Below, in pieces: positions 5,846 through 12,928 of a stretch of 16,661 nucleotides of DNA. Below the pieces are notes generated by a model, which was not told the origin of the DNA, searched no databases, and worked only from the letters and a program-made list of their open reading frames with translations. A program made the position numbers and the translations under genes. This stretch comes from Chloroflexota bacterium (GTDB lineage: Bacteria; Chloroflexota; Dehalococcoidia; SZUA-161; JAUWZY01): NCBI GenBank assembly GCA_030615045.1, contig JAUWZY010000010.1, forward strand, positions 1 through 16,661. Direction: 5' to 3'. Position 1 is the stretch's first letter; each line of letters starts with the position of its first letter.

Positions 5846-7162
5846 ATGGCTTTTCAGCACAAGCTATCAGCTATTTTACCAGATACAGCGTCGCTAAGCG
5901 AGAGCGGGCATCTCAGCCTCGGGGGCTGTGATCTGATCCGCTTAGCAGAGGAGTTTGGCACTCCGCTTTATATCTTCGACGAAGCCACCCTGCGCCGAAC
6001 ATGCACCGAATATGGCACCGAATTCGGAAGCCGCTATCCCGATACCTTGGTTATTTATGCCTGCAAGGCGTTCATCAACCGCGCCTTAGCTCAGCTATTC
6101 AAGGAGGAGGGCTTGGGGCTGGATGTGGTCTCCGCTGGCGAGCTCGCCATCGCCAAATCGGTGGCCTTCCCCTTGAGCAAGGCTTACTTCCACGGCAATA
6201 ATAAGACGCGGGAAGAGCTCGAGCTCGCCCTCGATTGGGGCATTGGTCGCATTGTGGTCGATAACCTCTATGAGCTCTCCCTATTAACCGAGGTGGCGAA
6301 GAGGGCGGGGATTGTCCAGGATATCCTGCTGCGCCTTTGCCCCGGCATCGACCCTCACACCCATCGCTATGTAGCCACCGGCGTTGTTGACAGCAAGTTT
6401 GGCTTTCCCATGGCTCAGGGGAAGGAGGCATTGGCTCGGGCCCTCGCAGCGCCAAGTCTGAACCTTATCGGTCTTCATGTTCACCTGGGCTCGCTCATCT
6501 ATGAACTCAAGCCCTACCAAGAGGCGGTAGAGATTGTGTTCCGCTTCGCCGCCGAGATGAAGGATGAGCATGGCTTCGAGCTTCTCGAGTTCAGCCCGGG
6601 GGGAGGCTTCGCCATCCCATATACCCTTGACACCCCAGCACCCTCAACCGCCGATTTTGCCCAGGCGATAACATCGTCCCTCCTCAGCGTGACCGAGGAG
6701 CTCGGCTTGAACCAGCCGCGGCTCATAGTCGAGCCGGGGCGTGCTATCGTGGGCCGGGCTGGAGTGGCGCTTTACCAGGTGGGGGGGATAAAGGAAATAC
6801 CCGGAGTGCGCAAATATATCTCCGTAGACGGCGGCATTGGGGATAACATCCGCCCTGCCCTCTACGGCGCAAGATATGAGGCCATCGCAGCCAACAAGAT
6901 GGATGCCGATGAAATGGAGTTAGTTACCATCGCTGGCAGGTATTGCCAGTCTGGAGATGTCCTTATCCGGGATATCAGCATGCCCAAACTTGAGCCCGGG
7001 GACATCATCGCCGTGCCCTGCTCAGGGGCTTACTCCATCCCCATGGCCTCAAACTACAACGCCGTGCTGAAGCCGGCCGTCGTTCTGGTCAAAGAGGAAA
7101 AGGCGCACCTCATCCGCCGCCGCGAGACATATGAGGACCTGATGAGGCGGGATATTCTCTGA
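5846..7162 (+). CDS. lysA: Diaminopimelate decarboxylase
   Basis: This 438-residue protein is a fold-III PLP enzyme that converts meso-diaminopimelate to L-lysine, the last step of lysine synthesis. Motifs in order: GTPLYIFDEATLR (38-50), YACKAF with the PLP lysine K74, GLDVVSAGEL (91-100), HVHLGS (H213), SPGGGFAIPY (phosphate-binding Gly loop, 250-259), VEPGRAIVG (295-303), VDGGIGDNIRPALYGARY, and the partner-subunit motif CQSGD (C367). Most family members have CESGD; the Gln next to the Cys is unusual. The length matches the Bacillus enzyme. The only ATG near the N-terminus is at 5846 with GGAG just upstream. holB follows after 48 nt in the same direction. Confidence 0.95.
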   Translation: MAFQHKLSAILPDTASLSESGHLSLGGCDLIRLAEEFGTPLYIFDEATLRRTCTEYGTEFGSRYPDTLVIYACKAFINRALAQLFKEEGLGLDVVSAGELAIAKSVAFPLSKAYFHGNNKTREELELALDWGIGRIVVDNLYELSLLTEVAKRAGIVQDILLRLCPGIDPHTHRYVATGVVDSKFGFPMAQGKEALARALAAPSLNLIGLHVHLGSLIYELKPYQEAVEIVFRFAAEMKDEHGFELLEFSPGGGFAIPYTLDTPAPSTADFAQAITSSLLSVTEELGLNQPRLIVEPGRAIVGRAGVALYQVGGIKEIPGVRKYISVDGGIGDNIRPALYGARYEAIAANKMDADEMELVTIAGRYCQSGDVLIRDISMPKLEPGDIIAVPCSGAYSIPMASNYNAVLKPAVVLVKEEKAHLIRRRETYEDLMRRDIL

Positions 7163-7210
7163 GCTGGGGTTGAGCTCCGGGGGGATAATAGCAAGGAGAC
7201 GAAGGCAGGC

Positions 7211-8233
7211 ATGTGGCAAGTCATCGGTCAGGATAAAGCGGTGGAATTCCTAAGGTGCAGCCTGGATGCGGGGCGCCTGGCCCATGGCTATCTCTTCAGC
7301 GGCCCCAGGCACGTGGGCAAGATGACCCTGGCCCAAAATCTGGCTCAGGCGCTCAACTGCCAGGAAGAGGACAGACCATGCGGCAGCTGTCGCTCTTGCC
7401 ACACTATCGCTTGCCAAAACCACCCCGATGTCCAGGTCATCGGCCGCGGCAACGAAGGCTCGGCTGAGACGCCTAAAAAGGAGATCGGCATCGATCAAAT
7501 GAGGCAGCTGCAACATGCCGCCAGCCTAAAGCCCTATGAAGGGAGCTACCGGGTGTTTATCATCGATGGCGCAGAACACCTGAGCGAGGAGGGGGCAAAC
7601 TCCTTGCTCAAAACGCTCGAGGAGCCGGCGCCAAATGTGATCCTCATCCTGCTGACAACAGACTATGGCCTTCTTCTGCCCACTATCGTCTCCCACTGTC
7701 AGAGGATCGAACTCTTCCCCGTTCCCAGCCCCATTACCGAACAGGAATTGATCCAGCACTGGGGAGCAGCTGCCGAGAAAGCTGAGGTCTTGGCCAGACT
7801 TTGCCATGGCGGCATCGGCTGGGCTATCTCCGCTCTCAACGATGACAGGCTGCTCCAGGAACGAGGCCAAAAACTGGAAAGGCTTATCAGCCTCCACGAC
7901 GCCAGCATCGAGCAACGCTTTGCTTATGCGGCACAATTAGCCACGCAGTTCGCTAAGAATAGGGACTCGGTGCGAGAGGAGCTCGAGCTTTGGCGAGGCT
8001 GGTGCCGAGACCTGCTGATGATTAGAGCAGGCTGTGCCAATCTCGTGGCCAACATCGATAAGGAAGCGCTGCTGCATCGCCAGGCGAGGCGCTATAGCCT
8101 GACCCAGATCAAAGGCTTCATCAAGGCCATCGGCGCTGCTTTACAGCAGCTGGAGCAGAATGCAAACCCCAGATTGGTTCTGGAAGTGCTAATGCTTGAT
8201 ATGGCAACGGAAAGGAAGGCAGGATATGCCTGA
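7211..8233 (+). CDS. holB: DNA polymerase III delta' subunit (clamp loader)
   Basis: This 340-residue protein is a DnaX/HolB-type AAA+ protein of the clamp loader. It shows a P-loop, SGPRHVGKMTLA (30-41), a zinc module with C50, C57, C60 and C63 in the usual CxxCxxC spacing, a Walker-B-like FIIDGAEHLSEEGANSLLKTLEEP, and a C-terminal helical domain. The SRC sensor motif of clamp-loader ATPases reads SHC (161-163). The delta' assignment over DnaX rests on its length, on the absence of a tau-like tail, and on the following ricT, since holB-ricT is a conserved pair in Firmicutes and relatives. AAGGAG stands 12 nt before the ATG. Its end overlaps ricT by 8 nt. Confidence 0.88.
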   Translation: MWQVIGQDKAVEFLRCSLDAGRLAHGYLFSGPRHVGKMTLAQNLAQALNCQEEDRPCGSCRSCHTIACQNHPDVQVIGRGNEGSAETPKKEIGIDQMRQLQHAASLKPYEGSYRVFIIDGAEHLSEEGANSLLKTLEEPAPNVILILLTTDYGLLLPTIVSHCQRIELFPVPSPITEQELIQHWGAAAEKAEVLARLCHGGIGWAISALNDDRLLQERGQKLERLISLHDASIEQRFAYAAQLATQFAKNRDSVREELELWRGWCRDLLMIRAGCANLVANIDKEALLHRQARRYSLTQIKGFIKAIGAALQQLEQNANPRLVLEVLMLDMATERKAGYA

Positions 8234-9026
8234 AGTAGTGGGCCTTCGATTTAGGCGGATGGAACCGGTATCTTACTTCGACGCCGCAGGTTTGGAACTC
8301 GAGACCGACGATCAAGTGGTAGCAGAAGGCGCTCACGGGCCGGCCCTGGGCAGGGTGGTCATCGCCCCGAAGCAGGTTCTGGTCAGCGAACTCACCGAGC
8401 CATTAAAGCCCATATTGCGCAAGGCAACCCCAGAGGACCTGAGCCAGGCGGAGGAATGGAGAGAAAAGGAAAAGGGGGCACTGGCCCAGTGTGGCGAGCT
8501 GGTGGCAAAACACGAGCTGTCAATGAAGCTGTTGGCTGCGGAGTACAATCTCGATGGCAGCCACCTCACCTTCTATTTCAGCGCCGAGAAGAGGGTTGAC
8601 TTTAGGGCTCTGCTCCGCGAGCTTGGCGCCACCTTCAAGTGTCGGGTCGAGCTCAGGCAGGTAGGGGCTCGAGATGCAACCAAATCTATTGGCGGACTGG
8701 GCAAATGCGGTCGCCCCTTATGCTGTGTTACCTATTTATCCAAGTTTGAGCCCATCTCAGTGAGGATGGCCAGAGACCAGGGCTTGCCTCTCAATCCGGA
8801 AAAGCTTTCCGGCGTCTGTGGTCGGCTCCTTTGCTGTCTCCGTTATGAACATGAGCAATACCTCGCTGTGAAGCAAAAGCTGCCAGCAGTTGGCCAAAGC
8901 GTCGCCACCCAGTACGGCACAGCCAAGATAATAGGCACCAACCCGATCAAGGAGACGGTCATCGTTCAGCTGGAGAGCGAAGCCACACTTGAGCTACCGC
9001 TTTCTCAAATCGAAAAGCAACAATAA
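8226..9026 (+). CDS. ricT: PSP1-domain protein RicT (YaaT-like)
   Basis: This 266-residue protein belongs to the PSP1/RicT family. In Bacillus, RicT (YaaT) with RicA and RicF forms an [Fe-S]-containing complex that affects RNase Y-dependent mRNA processing and development. The diagnostic core is present: GGLGKCGRPLCCVTYL (C161, C166, C167) and VCGRLLCCLRYE (C198, C203, C204). The PSP1 region starts at MPEVVGLRFR. I chose the ATG at 8226, which overlaps the holB stop and has a GGAAGGCAGG site; the in-frame TTG at 8196 adds ten residues unlike the family. No ricA or ricF homologue is in the window. Translational coupling to holB is likely. Confidence 0.9.
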   Translation: MPEVVGLRFRRMEPVSYFDAAGLELETDDQVVAEGAHGPALGRVVIAPKQVLVSELTEPLKPILRKATPEDLSQAEEWREKEKGALAQCGELVAKHELSMKLLAAEYNLDGSHLTFYFSAEKRVDFRALLRELGATFKCRVELRQVGARDATKSIGGLGKCGRPLCCVTYLSKFEPISVRMARDQGLPLNPEKLSGVCGRLLCCLRYEHEQYLAVKQKLPAVGQSVATQYGTAKIIGTNPIKETVIVQLESEATLELPLSQIEKQQ

Positions 9027-9038
9027 GCAACAATACTA

Positions 9039-9067
9039 TTGCATCATGCCCCGAGATGTGATATTAT
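9039..9067 (+). promoter_or_regulatory. Promoter upstream of the structured RNA and HTH-speD-speB
   Basis: TTGCAT (-35, 9039-9044) is followed after a 17-nt spacer by TATTAT (-10, 9062-9067). The predicted start near 9074 is just before the first hairpin, which supports a transcript that begins with the structured region. Confidence 0.6.
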
Positions 9068-9076
9068 ATTTCAAAC

Positions 9077-9210
9077 AGCCCATCAGGGCTAGTGGGGAGG
9101 TGCTCACAGGGTAGTTGCTCTCGGGAAGGGGATGGTGCCCTTTCCGCGAGGCCCCGTTGACAAGGGAACTGGGGCACTGTAGAAAAGCAAGCTTTTGCTA
9201 CAGGCAACTA
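9077..9210 (+). ncRNA. Unassigned structured RNA: four-way junction preceded by a hairpin (leader or small RNA candidate)
   Basis: This gene-free stretch of 192 nt folds densely. A 5-bp hairpin with a 4-nt loop (AGCCC/GGGCT, 9077-9090) comes first. A 7-bp closing stem then pairs TAGTTGC (9112-9118) with GCAACTA (9204-9210) and encloses three hairpins with almost no linker. P2 pairs CTCGGGAAGGG (9120-9130) with 9138-9150. P3 pairs GCCCCGTT (9151-9158) with 9167-9175, with one bulge. P4 pairs CTGTAG plus AAAAG (9177-9187) with 9192-9203, with one bulge. The RNA ends 8 nt before the HTH gene and has no T-run terminator. I find no match to the SAM-I, T-box, ykkC, c-di-GMP or SRP cores. It could be a cis-regulatory element for the polyamine genes or an independent RNA. 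Confidence 0.55.
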
Positions 9211-9218
9211 TATAGTTT

Positions 9219-9407
9219 ATGGACAGTGACGAATTGTTGTCGGCAGAGGAAGTAGGGAGAATCCTAAAGCTGAGTAAGAGCACAGTACAAAGGTGGTGTC
9301 ATGGAGGAAAGCTTCCCGCAGTAAAGATGGGGAAGATGTATCGCGTTAGGAAAAAGGACCTCGACAAATGGTATGAGCGGAAGCTCCTAGAGCAAGTAGC
9401 TCAATGA
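9219..9407 (+). CDS. Small excisionase-family helix-turn-helix DNA-binding protein
   Basis: This 62-residue protein of the MerR-like excisionase (HTH_17) type has the core LLSAEEVGRILKLSKSTVQRW (6-26), followed by the wing-like HGGKLPAVKMGKMYRVRKKDLDKW. It has nothing besides the DNA-binding domain, so it is a likely small transcription factor or a stray excisionase. No integrase or attachment site is visible. No Shine-Dalgarno precedes the ATG; the closing stem of the upstream RNA ends 8 nt before it, so translation may depend on that structure. Its stop overlaps an upstream ATG of the speD frame. It looks AT-richer than its neighbours. Regulation of speD-speB is inferred from position only. 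Confidence 0.8.
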   Translation: MDSDELLSAEEVGRILKLSKSTVQRWCHGGKLPAVKMGKMYRVRKKDLDKWYERKLLEQVAQ

Positions 9408-9433
9408 CAGTTACAAGAAAGGGGGTGGGCCCG

Positions 9434-9817
9434 ATGCACCTGATCATCGATGGCTATGGCGGCAACGCCCAAAAGATGCAGAATACAGAGCTTATCTACG
9501 AACTGCTTGATCGTTATCCATCAGAAATTGGGATGGTCAAGCTCTCACCCCCTCAGGTAACAAAATACATCGGCTCCAAGCCCGAGGATTGGGGCATCTC
9601 CGGATTCATCCTCATCGCCGAAAGCCACATCAGCATCCACACCTTCCCTGAGCACTGCTATATCAACATCGATATCTTTTCCTGCAAGGAATTCGACCCC
9701 GACCATGCTATCAGGGAGTTTCAGCGGCAATTCGGCTTGGATGAGATCAGGACCTACGTCCTCAACCGGGGTGTGGAATATTACAACAACAGACAAGTCC
9801 TTAAGGTTCGAGAGTGA
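9434..9817 (+). CDS. speD: S-adenosylmethionine decarboxylase family proenzyme (SpeD-like; possibly arginine decarboxylase)
   Basis: This 127-residue class 1b pyruvoyl enzyme would self-cleave before S64 in IAESHISIHTFPE to form the pyruvoyl group. H69 and C84 (in DIFSC) match the processing and proton-donor residues of the Thermotoga enzyme. AdoMet decarboxylase supplies aminopropyl groups for spermidine. However, some SpeD homologues have become arginine or ornithine decarboxylases, and here the gene overlaps agmatinase with no spermidine synthase in view. I chose the ATG at 9434 because GGGGG stands 8 nt upstream and the protein then begins MHLIIDGYGG, as in the family. An ATG at 9404 overlapping the HTH stop would add ten residues. 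The family is certain; the substrate is open. Confidence 0.88.
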   Translation: MHLIIDGYGGNAQKMQNTELIYELLDRYPSEIGMVKLSPPQVTKYIGSKPEDWGISGFILIAESHISIHTFPEHCYINIDIFSCKEFDPDHAIREFQRQFGLDEIRTYVLNRGVEYYNNRQVLKVRE

Positions 9818-10686
9818 CGGGAGAGCTTTTTTACCCCCCACATACCTTCGCCGCTATCCCGCCCCAAGACGCTGCTTTGGAAACATCGAAGGTAGTTATC
9901 CTACCTGTTCCTTATGACAGCACCACTGACTATAAGAGCGGGGCCAGGGAGGGAGCGCAGGCGATTATTTCTGCTTCGCAGCAATTAGAGCTGTATGATG
10001 CCGAACTCGATAGGGAGACCTATCGGGTCGGGATTCATACTTTGCCCTCGCTTGAGCCGGTGATGAGCGGGCCGGAGCAGATGATCACGCGGATGTATCA
10101 GGCAGCCAGGGATTTACTGGAAAAGGATAAGCTGGTGGTGATGCTGGGCGGGGAGCATTCGCTGACCCTGGGCTTGGTGCAAGCGCTTGGGCAGAGGTAC
10201 CAGAAACTCTCGGTGCTACAACTCGATGCCCATGCCGACCTTCGCAACGAATACCTGGGGACGAAATATAGCAACGCCTGCGTCATGCGCCGGGTCTGGG
10301 AGCTGTGCCCCATTGTCCCGGTGGGTATTCGCAGCCTGAGCCTCGAGGAGCACGAGTTCATCAAGCAACACAAGCTGGAGCCGTTCTATGCCGAGGACTG
10401 TACCCCGGATTCGGCCCCTAAGGTGCTGGCAAATCTGCCGCCGCAGGTCTATATCACCATCGACCTCGATGTCTTCGACCCCTCGATCATGTCTGCGGTG
10501 GGCACCCCTGAGCCCGGGGGCCTGAGCTGGCATCAGGTCTTGGGCTTGCTCCGCGCGGTGGCCAAAGAGAGGCAAATTGTTGGCTTCGACGTCGTGGAAC
10601 TCTGTCCCCGAGAAGGCCCGACCTCGTGCACATTCCTCGCTGCCAAGCTGGTATACAAGCTAATCGGTTATATCACTTCACCATAA
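9814..10686 (+). CDS. speB: Agmatinase (ureohydrolase)
   Basis: This 290-residue arginase-superfamily enzyme hydrolyses agmatine to putrescine and urea at a binuclear Mn site. Metal ligands are all present: GGEHS (H115), LDAHADLRNEY (D138, H140, D142) and TIDLDVFDPS (D217, D219). GFDVVELCP near the C-terminus carries the family Glu. The N-terminal KVVILPVPYDSTTDYKSGAREGAQAI-type segment is typical of agmatinases rather than arginases. The start is GTG at 9814, overlapping the speD stop (GTGA), and the Shine-Dalgarno lies within speD. Translational coupling implies that SpeD and SpeB act in one pathway. Arginase-like substrates other than agmatine are possible but less likely. Confidence 0.9.
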   Translation: MTGELFYPPHTFAAIPPQDAALETSKVVILPVPYDSTTDYKSGAREGAQAIISASQQLELYDAELDRETYRVGIHTLPSLEPVMSGPEQMITRMYQAARDLLEKDKLVVMLGGEHSLTLGLVQALGQRYQKLSVLQLDAHADLRNEYLGTKYSNACVMRRVWELCPIVPVGIRSLSLEEHEFIKQHKLEPFYAEDCTPDSAPKVLANLPPQVYITIDLDVFDPSIMSAVGTPEPGGLSWHQVLGLLRAVAKERQIVGFDVVELCPREGPTSCTFLAAKLVYKLIGYITSP

Positions 10687-10687
10687 A

Positions 10688-10716
10688 TTGACATGGTGTA
10701 GCCCTTCGTATAAGAT
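10688..10716 (+). promoter_or_regulatory. Promoter of the M50 protease gene
   Basis: A perfect TTGACA (10688-10693), a 17-nt spacer and TAAGAT (10711-10716) place the expected transcription start at about 10722-10724. That is at the ATG itself, consistent with a leaderless mRNA. An alternative -10, TATAAG at 10709, has a 15-nt spacer. Confidence 0.7.
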
Positions 10717-10723
10717 TTTCATA

Positions 10724-11884
10724 ATGAGAGGGATAGGTGGCGCAATACGCCTGGGCAAGCTCTTCGGTATCGAGATCGGGCTCGACTACTCTTGGTTCAT
10801 CATCTTCCTCTTCCTAACCATAACCCTGGGCTACTCCTGGCACCATTACTGGCCATCTTCGGCTGCCTCTTGGATTTTTGGCTTCATCACCAGCATCATA
10901 TTCTTCTCCTCAATCCTGGCCCATGAGTTGGCCCATAGCCTGGTGTCGCAAAGATACGGCATCCCGGTAAAGAGCATCACCCTTTTCATCTTTGGCGGCG
11001 TGGCGCGGATAACAAGGGAGCCGCCGCGCCCCGGGGTTGAGTTCAAGATGGCTATCGCTGGACCGCTATCGAGCCTGGGGATAGGCGTTTTCTTTGGGCT
11101 GCTCACCGTCGCATCCTCAGGAGGTTTCTCCCAAGCCTGGGATTTTGCCCGAGGGGCTATTGATCCGCCGTCTCCGATTGCTCTTATGTTCCTATGGCTT
11201 GCCTATATCAATGTGCTGCTGGCTCTATTCAACATGATCCCTGGCTTCCCCCTCGATGGCGGCAGGGTATTCCGCTCCCTCATCTGGGCAGTTACCGGGA
11301 GCTATGGTCGAGCCACTCGCATCGCCTATATCGGGGGACGAACCGTGGCCTATCTATTCATGGCCGGGGGAGTGCTTGCCATATTTATGCTTGATTTCTG
11401 GTTCAATGGGCTGTGGTTCATCTTCATCGGCTGGATCCTTCATACCGCCGCCCAGGGAAGCTATCGCCAGGCGAAATTGCGCCTGGCGCTTGAGCCATTC
11501 ACCGCAGCGGAGTTGATGACTCGAGACTATCCCTCGGTGCCTCGGGGGCTCAGTTTAGACCAGCTCATCGAAAACTACTTCCTCCATACCGGGCGCCGCT
11601 ACTTCTTGGTCACCGAAGAGGGCAAACTGGAGGGCATTGTGACCCTGTCCCATGTTGAGCATGTGCCACGAGAGCGTCGCCAGATGACCACAGTGGCTCA
11701 AGTGATGACCCCGGCGGAGAAGCTGCCCACCGCCTCCCCCGGTGATAGCGCTGCCGCTGTACTGGAGAAGATGGAAGAAGAGGAGATAGAGCAAATGCCT
11801 GTGGTCTCCGAGAGCAGGGTCATCGGGGTTATCGGTCGAGAGGAGTTAAAGCACTTTATTCGCATTCGCACCGACTATCGATAG
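10724..11884 (+). CDS. Site-2 type membrane metalloprotease (M50) with two CBS domains
   Basis: This 386-residue integral membrane protease is of the SpoIVFB/Rip3 type. Hydrophobic segments lie at about 24-36, 50-66, 108-130, 152-172 and 207-240. Zinc ligands are in AHELAH (H67, E68, H71) and in NMIPGFPLDGGR (D178). The cytoplasmic C-terminus (about 255-386) holds two CBS repeats (ELMTRDYPSVP and QVMTPAEKLPTASPGD), which usually bind adenine nucleotides and control activity. These proteases cut membrane-bound substrates such as anti-sigma factors, but no candidate substrate is adjacent. I start at the ATG at 10724 (MRGIGGAIRLGKLFGIEI), which fits the family; the TTG at 10688 is part of the promoter. 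No Shine-Dalgarno precedes the ATG. The gene appears to be monocistronic. Confidence 0.92.
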   Translation: MRGIGGAIRLGKLFGIEIGLDYSWFIIFLFLTITLGYSWHHYWPSSAASWIFGFITSIIFFSSILAHELAHSLVSQRYGIPVKSITLFIFGGVARITREPPRPGVEFKMAIAGPLSSLGIGVFFGLLTVASSGGFSQAWDFARGAIDPPSPIALMFLWLAYINVLLALFNMIPGFPLDGGRVFRSLIWAVTGSYGRATRIAYIGGRTVAYLFMAGGVLAIFMLDFWFNGLWFIFIGWILHTAAQGSYRQAKLRLALEPFTAAELMTRDYPSVPRGLSLDQLIENYFLHTGRRYFLVTEEGKLEGIVTLSHVEHVPRERRQMTTVAQVMTPAEKLPTASPGDSAAAVLEKMEEEEIEQMPVVSESRVIGVIGREELKHFIRIRTDYR

Positions 11885-11976
11885 GGCTGGACAAATCCTG
11901 GCATTTACTCATCCCGTCCCCTTTTCCTCGCCGATGAACGTTCGAAACCGGCAATGGGTTTTCGTCGCTTATTGAA

Positions 11977-12005
11977 TTGACAGGACTACAAAATGCCATT
12001 AAACT
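11977..12005 (+). promoter_or_regulatory. Promoter of the pdxST gene cluster
   Basis: A perfect TTGACA (11977-11982), a 17-nt spacer and TAAACT (12000-12005) lie 40 nt before the pdxS ATG. The rest of the 161-nt gap (11885-12045) holds only a weak hairpin at 11943-11964 and a GGAGG ribosome binding site at 12035-12039. Confidence 0.75.
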
Positions 12006-12045
12006 AAGACATAAAGAGAAAAGCTTACTTTGATGGAGGAAGAAG

Positions 12046-12927
12046 ATGGAGAGGGGCACATGGACGGTTAAGGCGGGGCTGGCACAGATGCTCAAGGGCG
12101 GGGTGATCATGGACGTGACCAACGCGGAGCAGGCCAAGATCGCTGAGGAGGCCGGTGCTTGCGCCGTGATGGCATTGGAGCGAGTCCCTGCCGATATTCG
12201 CGCCACGGGCGGAGTGGCGCGGATGGCAGACCCGGAGGTAATCCTTGCCATCATGGAGGCGATGACCATCCCGGTGATGGCCAAGTGTCGCATCGGGCAC
12301 TTCGTAGAGGCTCAACTGCTTGAGGCACTGGGAGTGGACTTCATCGATGAATCCGAGGTGCTGACCCCGGCCGATGAAAGCCACCATGTCCATAAACATG
12401 AGTTCAAGGTTCCCTTCGTCTGCGGCTGCCGCGACCTCGGCGAGGCATTGCGCCGCATTGGCGAAGGGGCAGCTATGATCAGGACTAAGGGTGAGGCTGG
12501 GACGGGGAATATTGTGGAGGCAGTGCGGCACATGAGGGCGGTGATGGATGGCATCCGCCGCCTGCACAGCCTCCCCGTCGATGAGCTTATGGCCGAAGCT
12601 AAGGCCATGGGCGCTCCATATGAGCTGGTGCTGGAGGTGCATAAAACGGGCAGGCTTCCCGTGGTCAATTTCGCCGCCGGCGGAGTGGCCACTCCGGCGG
12701 ATGCCGCCCTGATGATGCAACTGGGCGCTGATGGCGTCTTCGTTGGCTCCGGGATCTTCAAATCATCAGATCCAGAGGTGAGGGCCAGGGCTGTCGTCAA
12801 GGCCACCACTCACTATCAAGATCCCCAGATCATCGCCGAGGTGTCTAAGGGATTGGGATTGGCTATGCCCGGGCTGGAGATAAAGTCCATCCCGGAGAAG
12901 GAACTCCTGGCGTCCAGAGGGTGGTAG
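12046..12927 (+). CDS. pdxS: Pyridoxal 5'-phosphate synthase, synthase subunit
   Basis: This 293-residue TIM-barrel protein makes PLP from ribose 5-phosphate, glyceraldehyde 3-phosphate and ammonia in the deoxyxylulose-independent route. The signature residues are in place: D23 in GGVIMDV, K80 in VMAKCRIGH (first ribulose-imine Lys, Bacillus K81), K148 in IRTKGEAGTG (second Lys, Bacillus K149), then NFAAGGVATPADAALMMQLG (phosphate loop) and VFVGSGIFKS. The start has GGAGG 6 nt upstream. pdxT follows after one base, so the two subunits of the dodecameric complex are made together. Nothing is missing or odd. Confidence 0.98.
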   Translation: MERGTWTVKAGLAQMLKGGVIMDVTNAEQAKIAEEAGACAVMALERVPADIRATGGVARMADPEVILAIMEAMTIPVMAKCRIGHFVEAQLLEALGVDFIDESEVLTPADESHHVHKHEFKVPFVCGCRDLGEALRRIGEGAAMIRTKGEAGTGNIVEAVRHMRAVMDGIRRLHSLPVDELMAEAKAMGAPYELVLEVHKTGRLPVVNFAAGGVATPADAALMMQLGADGVFVGSGIFKSSDPEVRARAVVKATTHYQDPQIIAEVSKGLGLAMPGLEIKSIPEKELLASRGW

Positions 12928-12928
12928 G

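Noticed and set aside
7161..7179. Inverted repeat GAGCT/AGCTC after lysA as a terminator
   Set aside because: Only 5 bp, no T-run, and the following holB lies in the same direction at short distance.
8196..8225. TTG start of ricT ten codons upstream
   Set aside because: The extra residues are not family-like and the ATG at 8226 has the better ribosome binding site.
9128..9148. T-box-like bases (GGTGCC followed by CCGCG)
   Set aside because: The T-box core is interrupted by extra bases, there is no terminator/antiterminator pair and no specifier stem.
9077..9210. SAM-I riboswitch, because of a four-way junction next to speD
   Set aside because: The conserved SAM-I core (kink-turn in P2 and the GGCAACC region of P3) is absent and the hairpin sizes do not fit.
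9112..9210. tRNA-like layout: 7-bp closing stem and three arms
   Set aside because: The arms are too long, no TTC loop or anticodon arm of the right size exists, and no discriminator/CCA context is present.
9219..9407. Integrated mobile element marked by the excisionase-like gene
   Set aside because: No integrase, direct repeats or attachment site can be seen around it.
11936..11943. GAACGTTC palindrome as a second SOS box
   Set aside because: It lacks the 4-nt spacer and lies far upstream of the pdxS promoter.
11943..11964. Hairpin after the M50 gene as a terminator
   Set aside because: The stem is AT-rich with a bulge and no T-run follows.
12025..12720. Long antisense open frames over pdxS and other genes
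   Set aside because: They are frame shadows of high-GC genes with low-complexity His/Arg/Pro/Ser translations and no ribosome binding sites.
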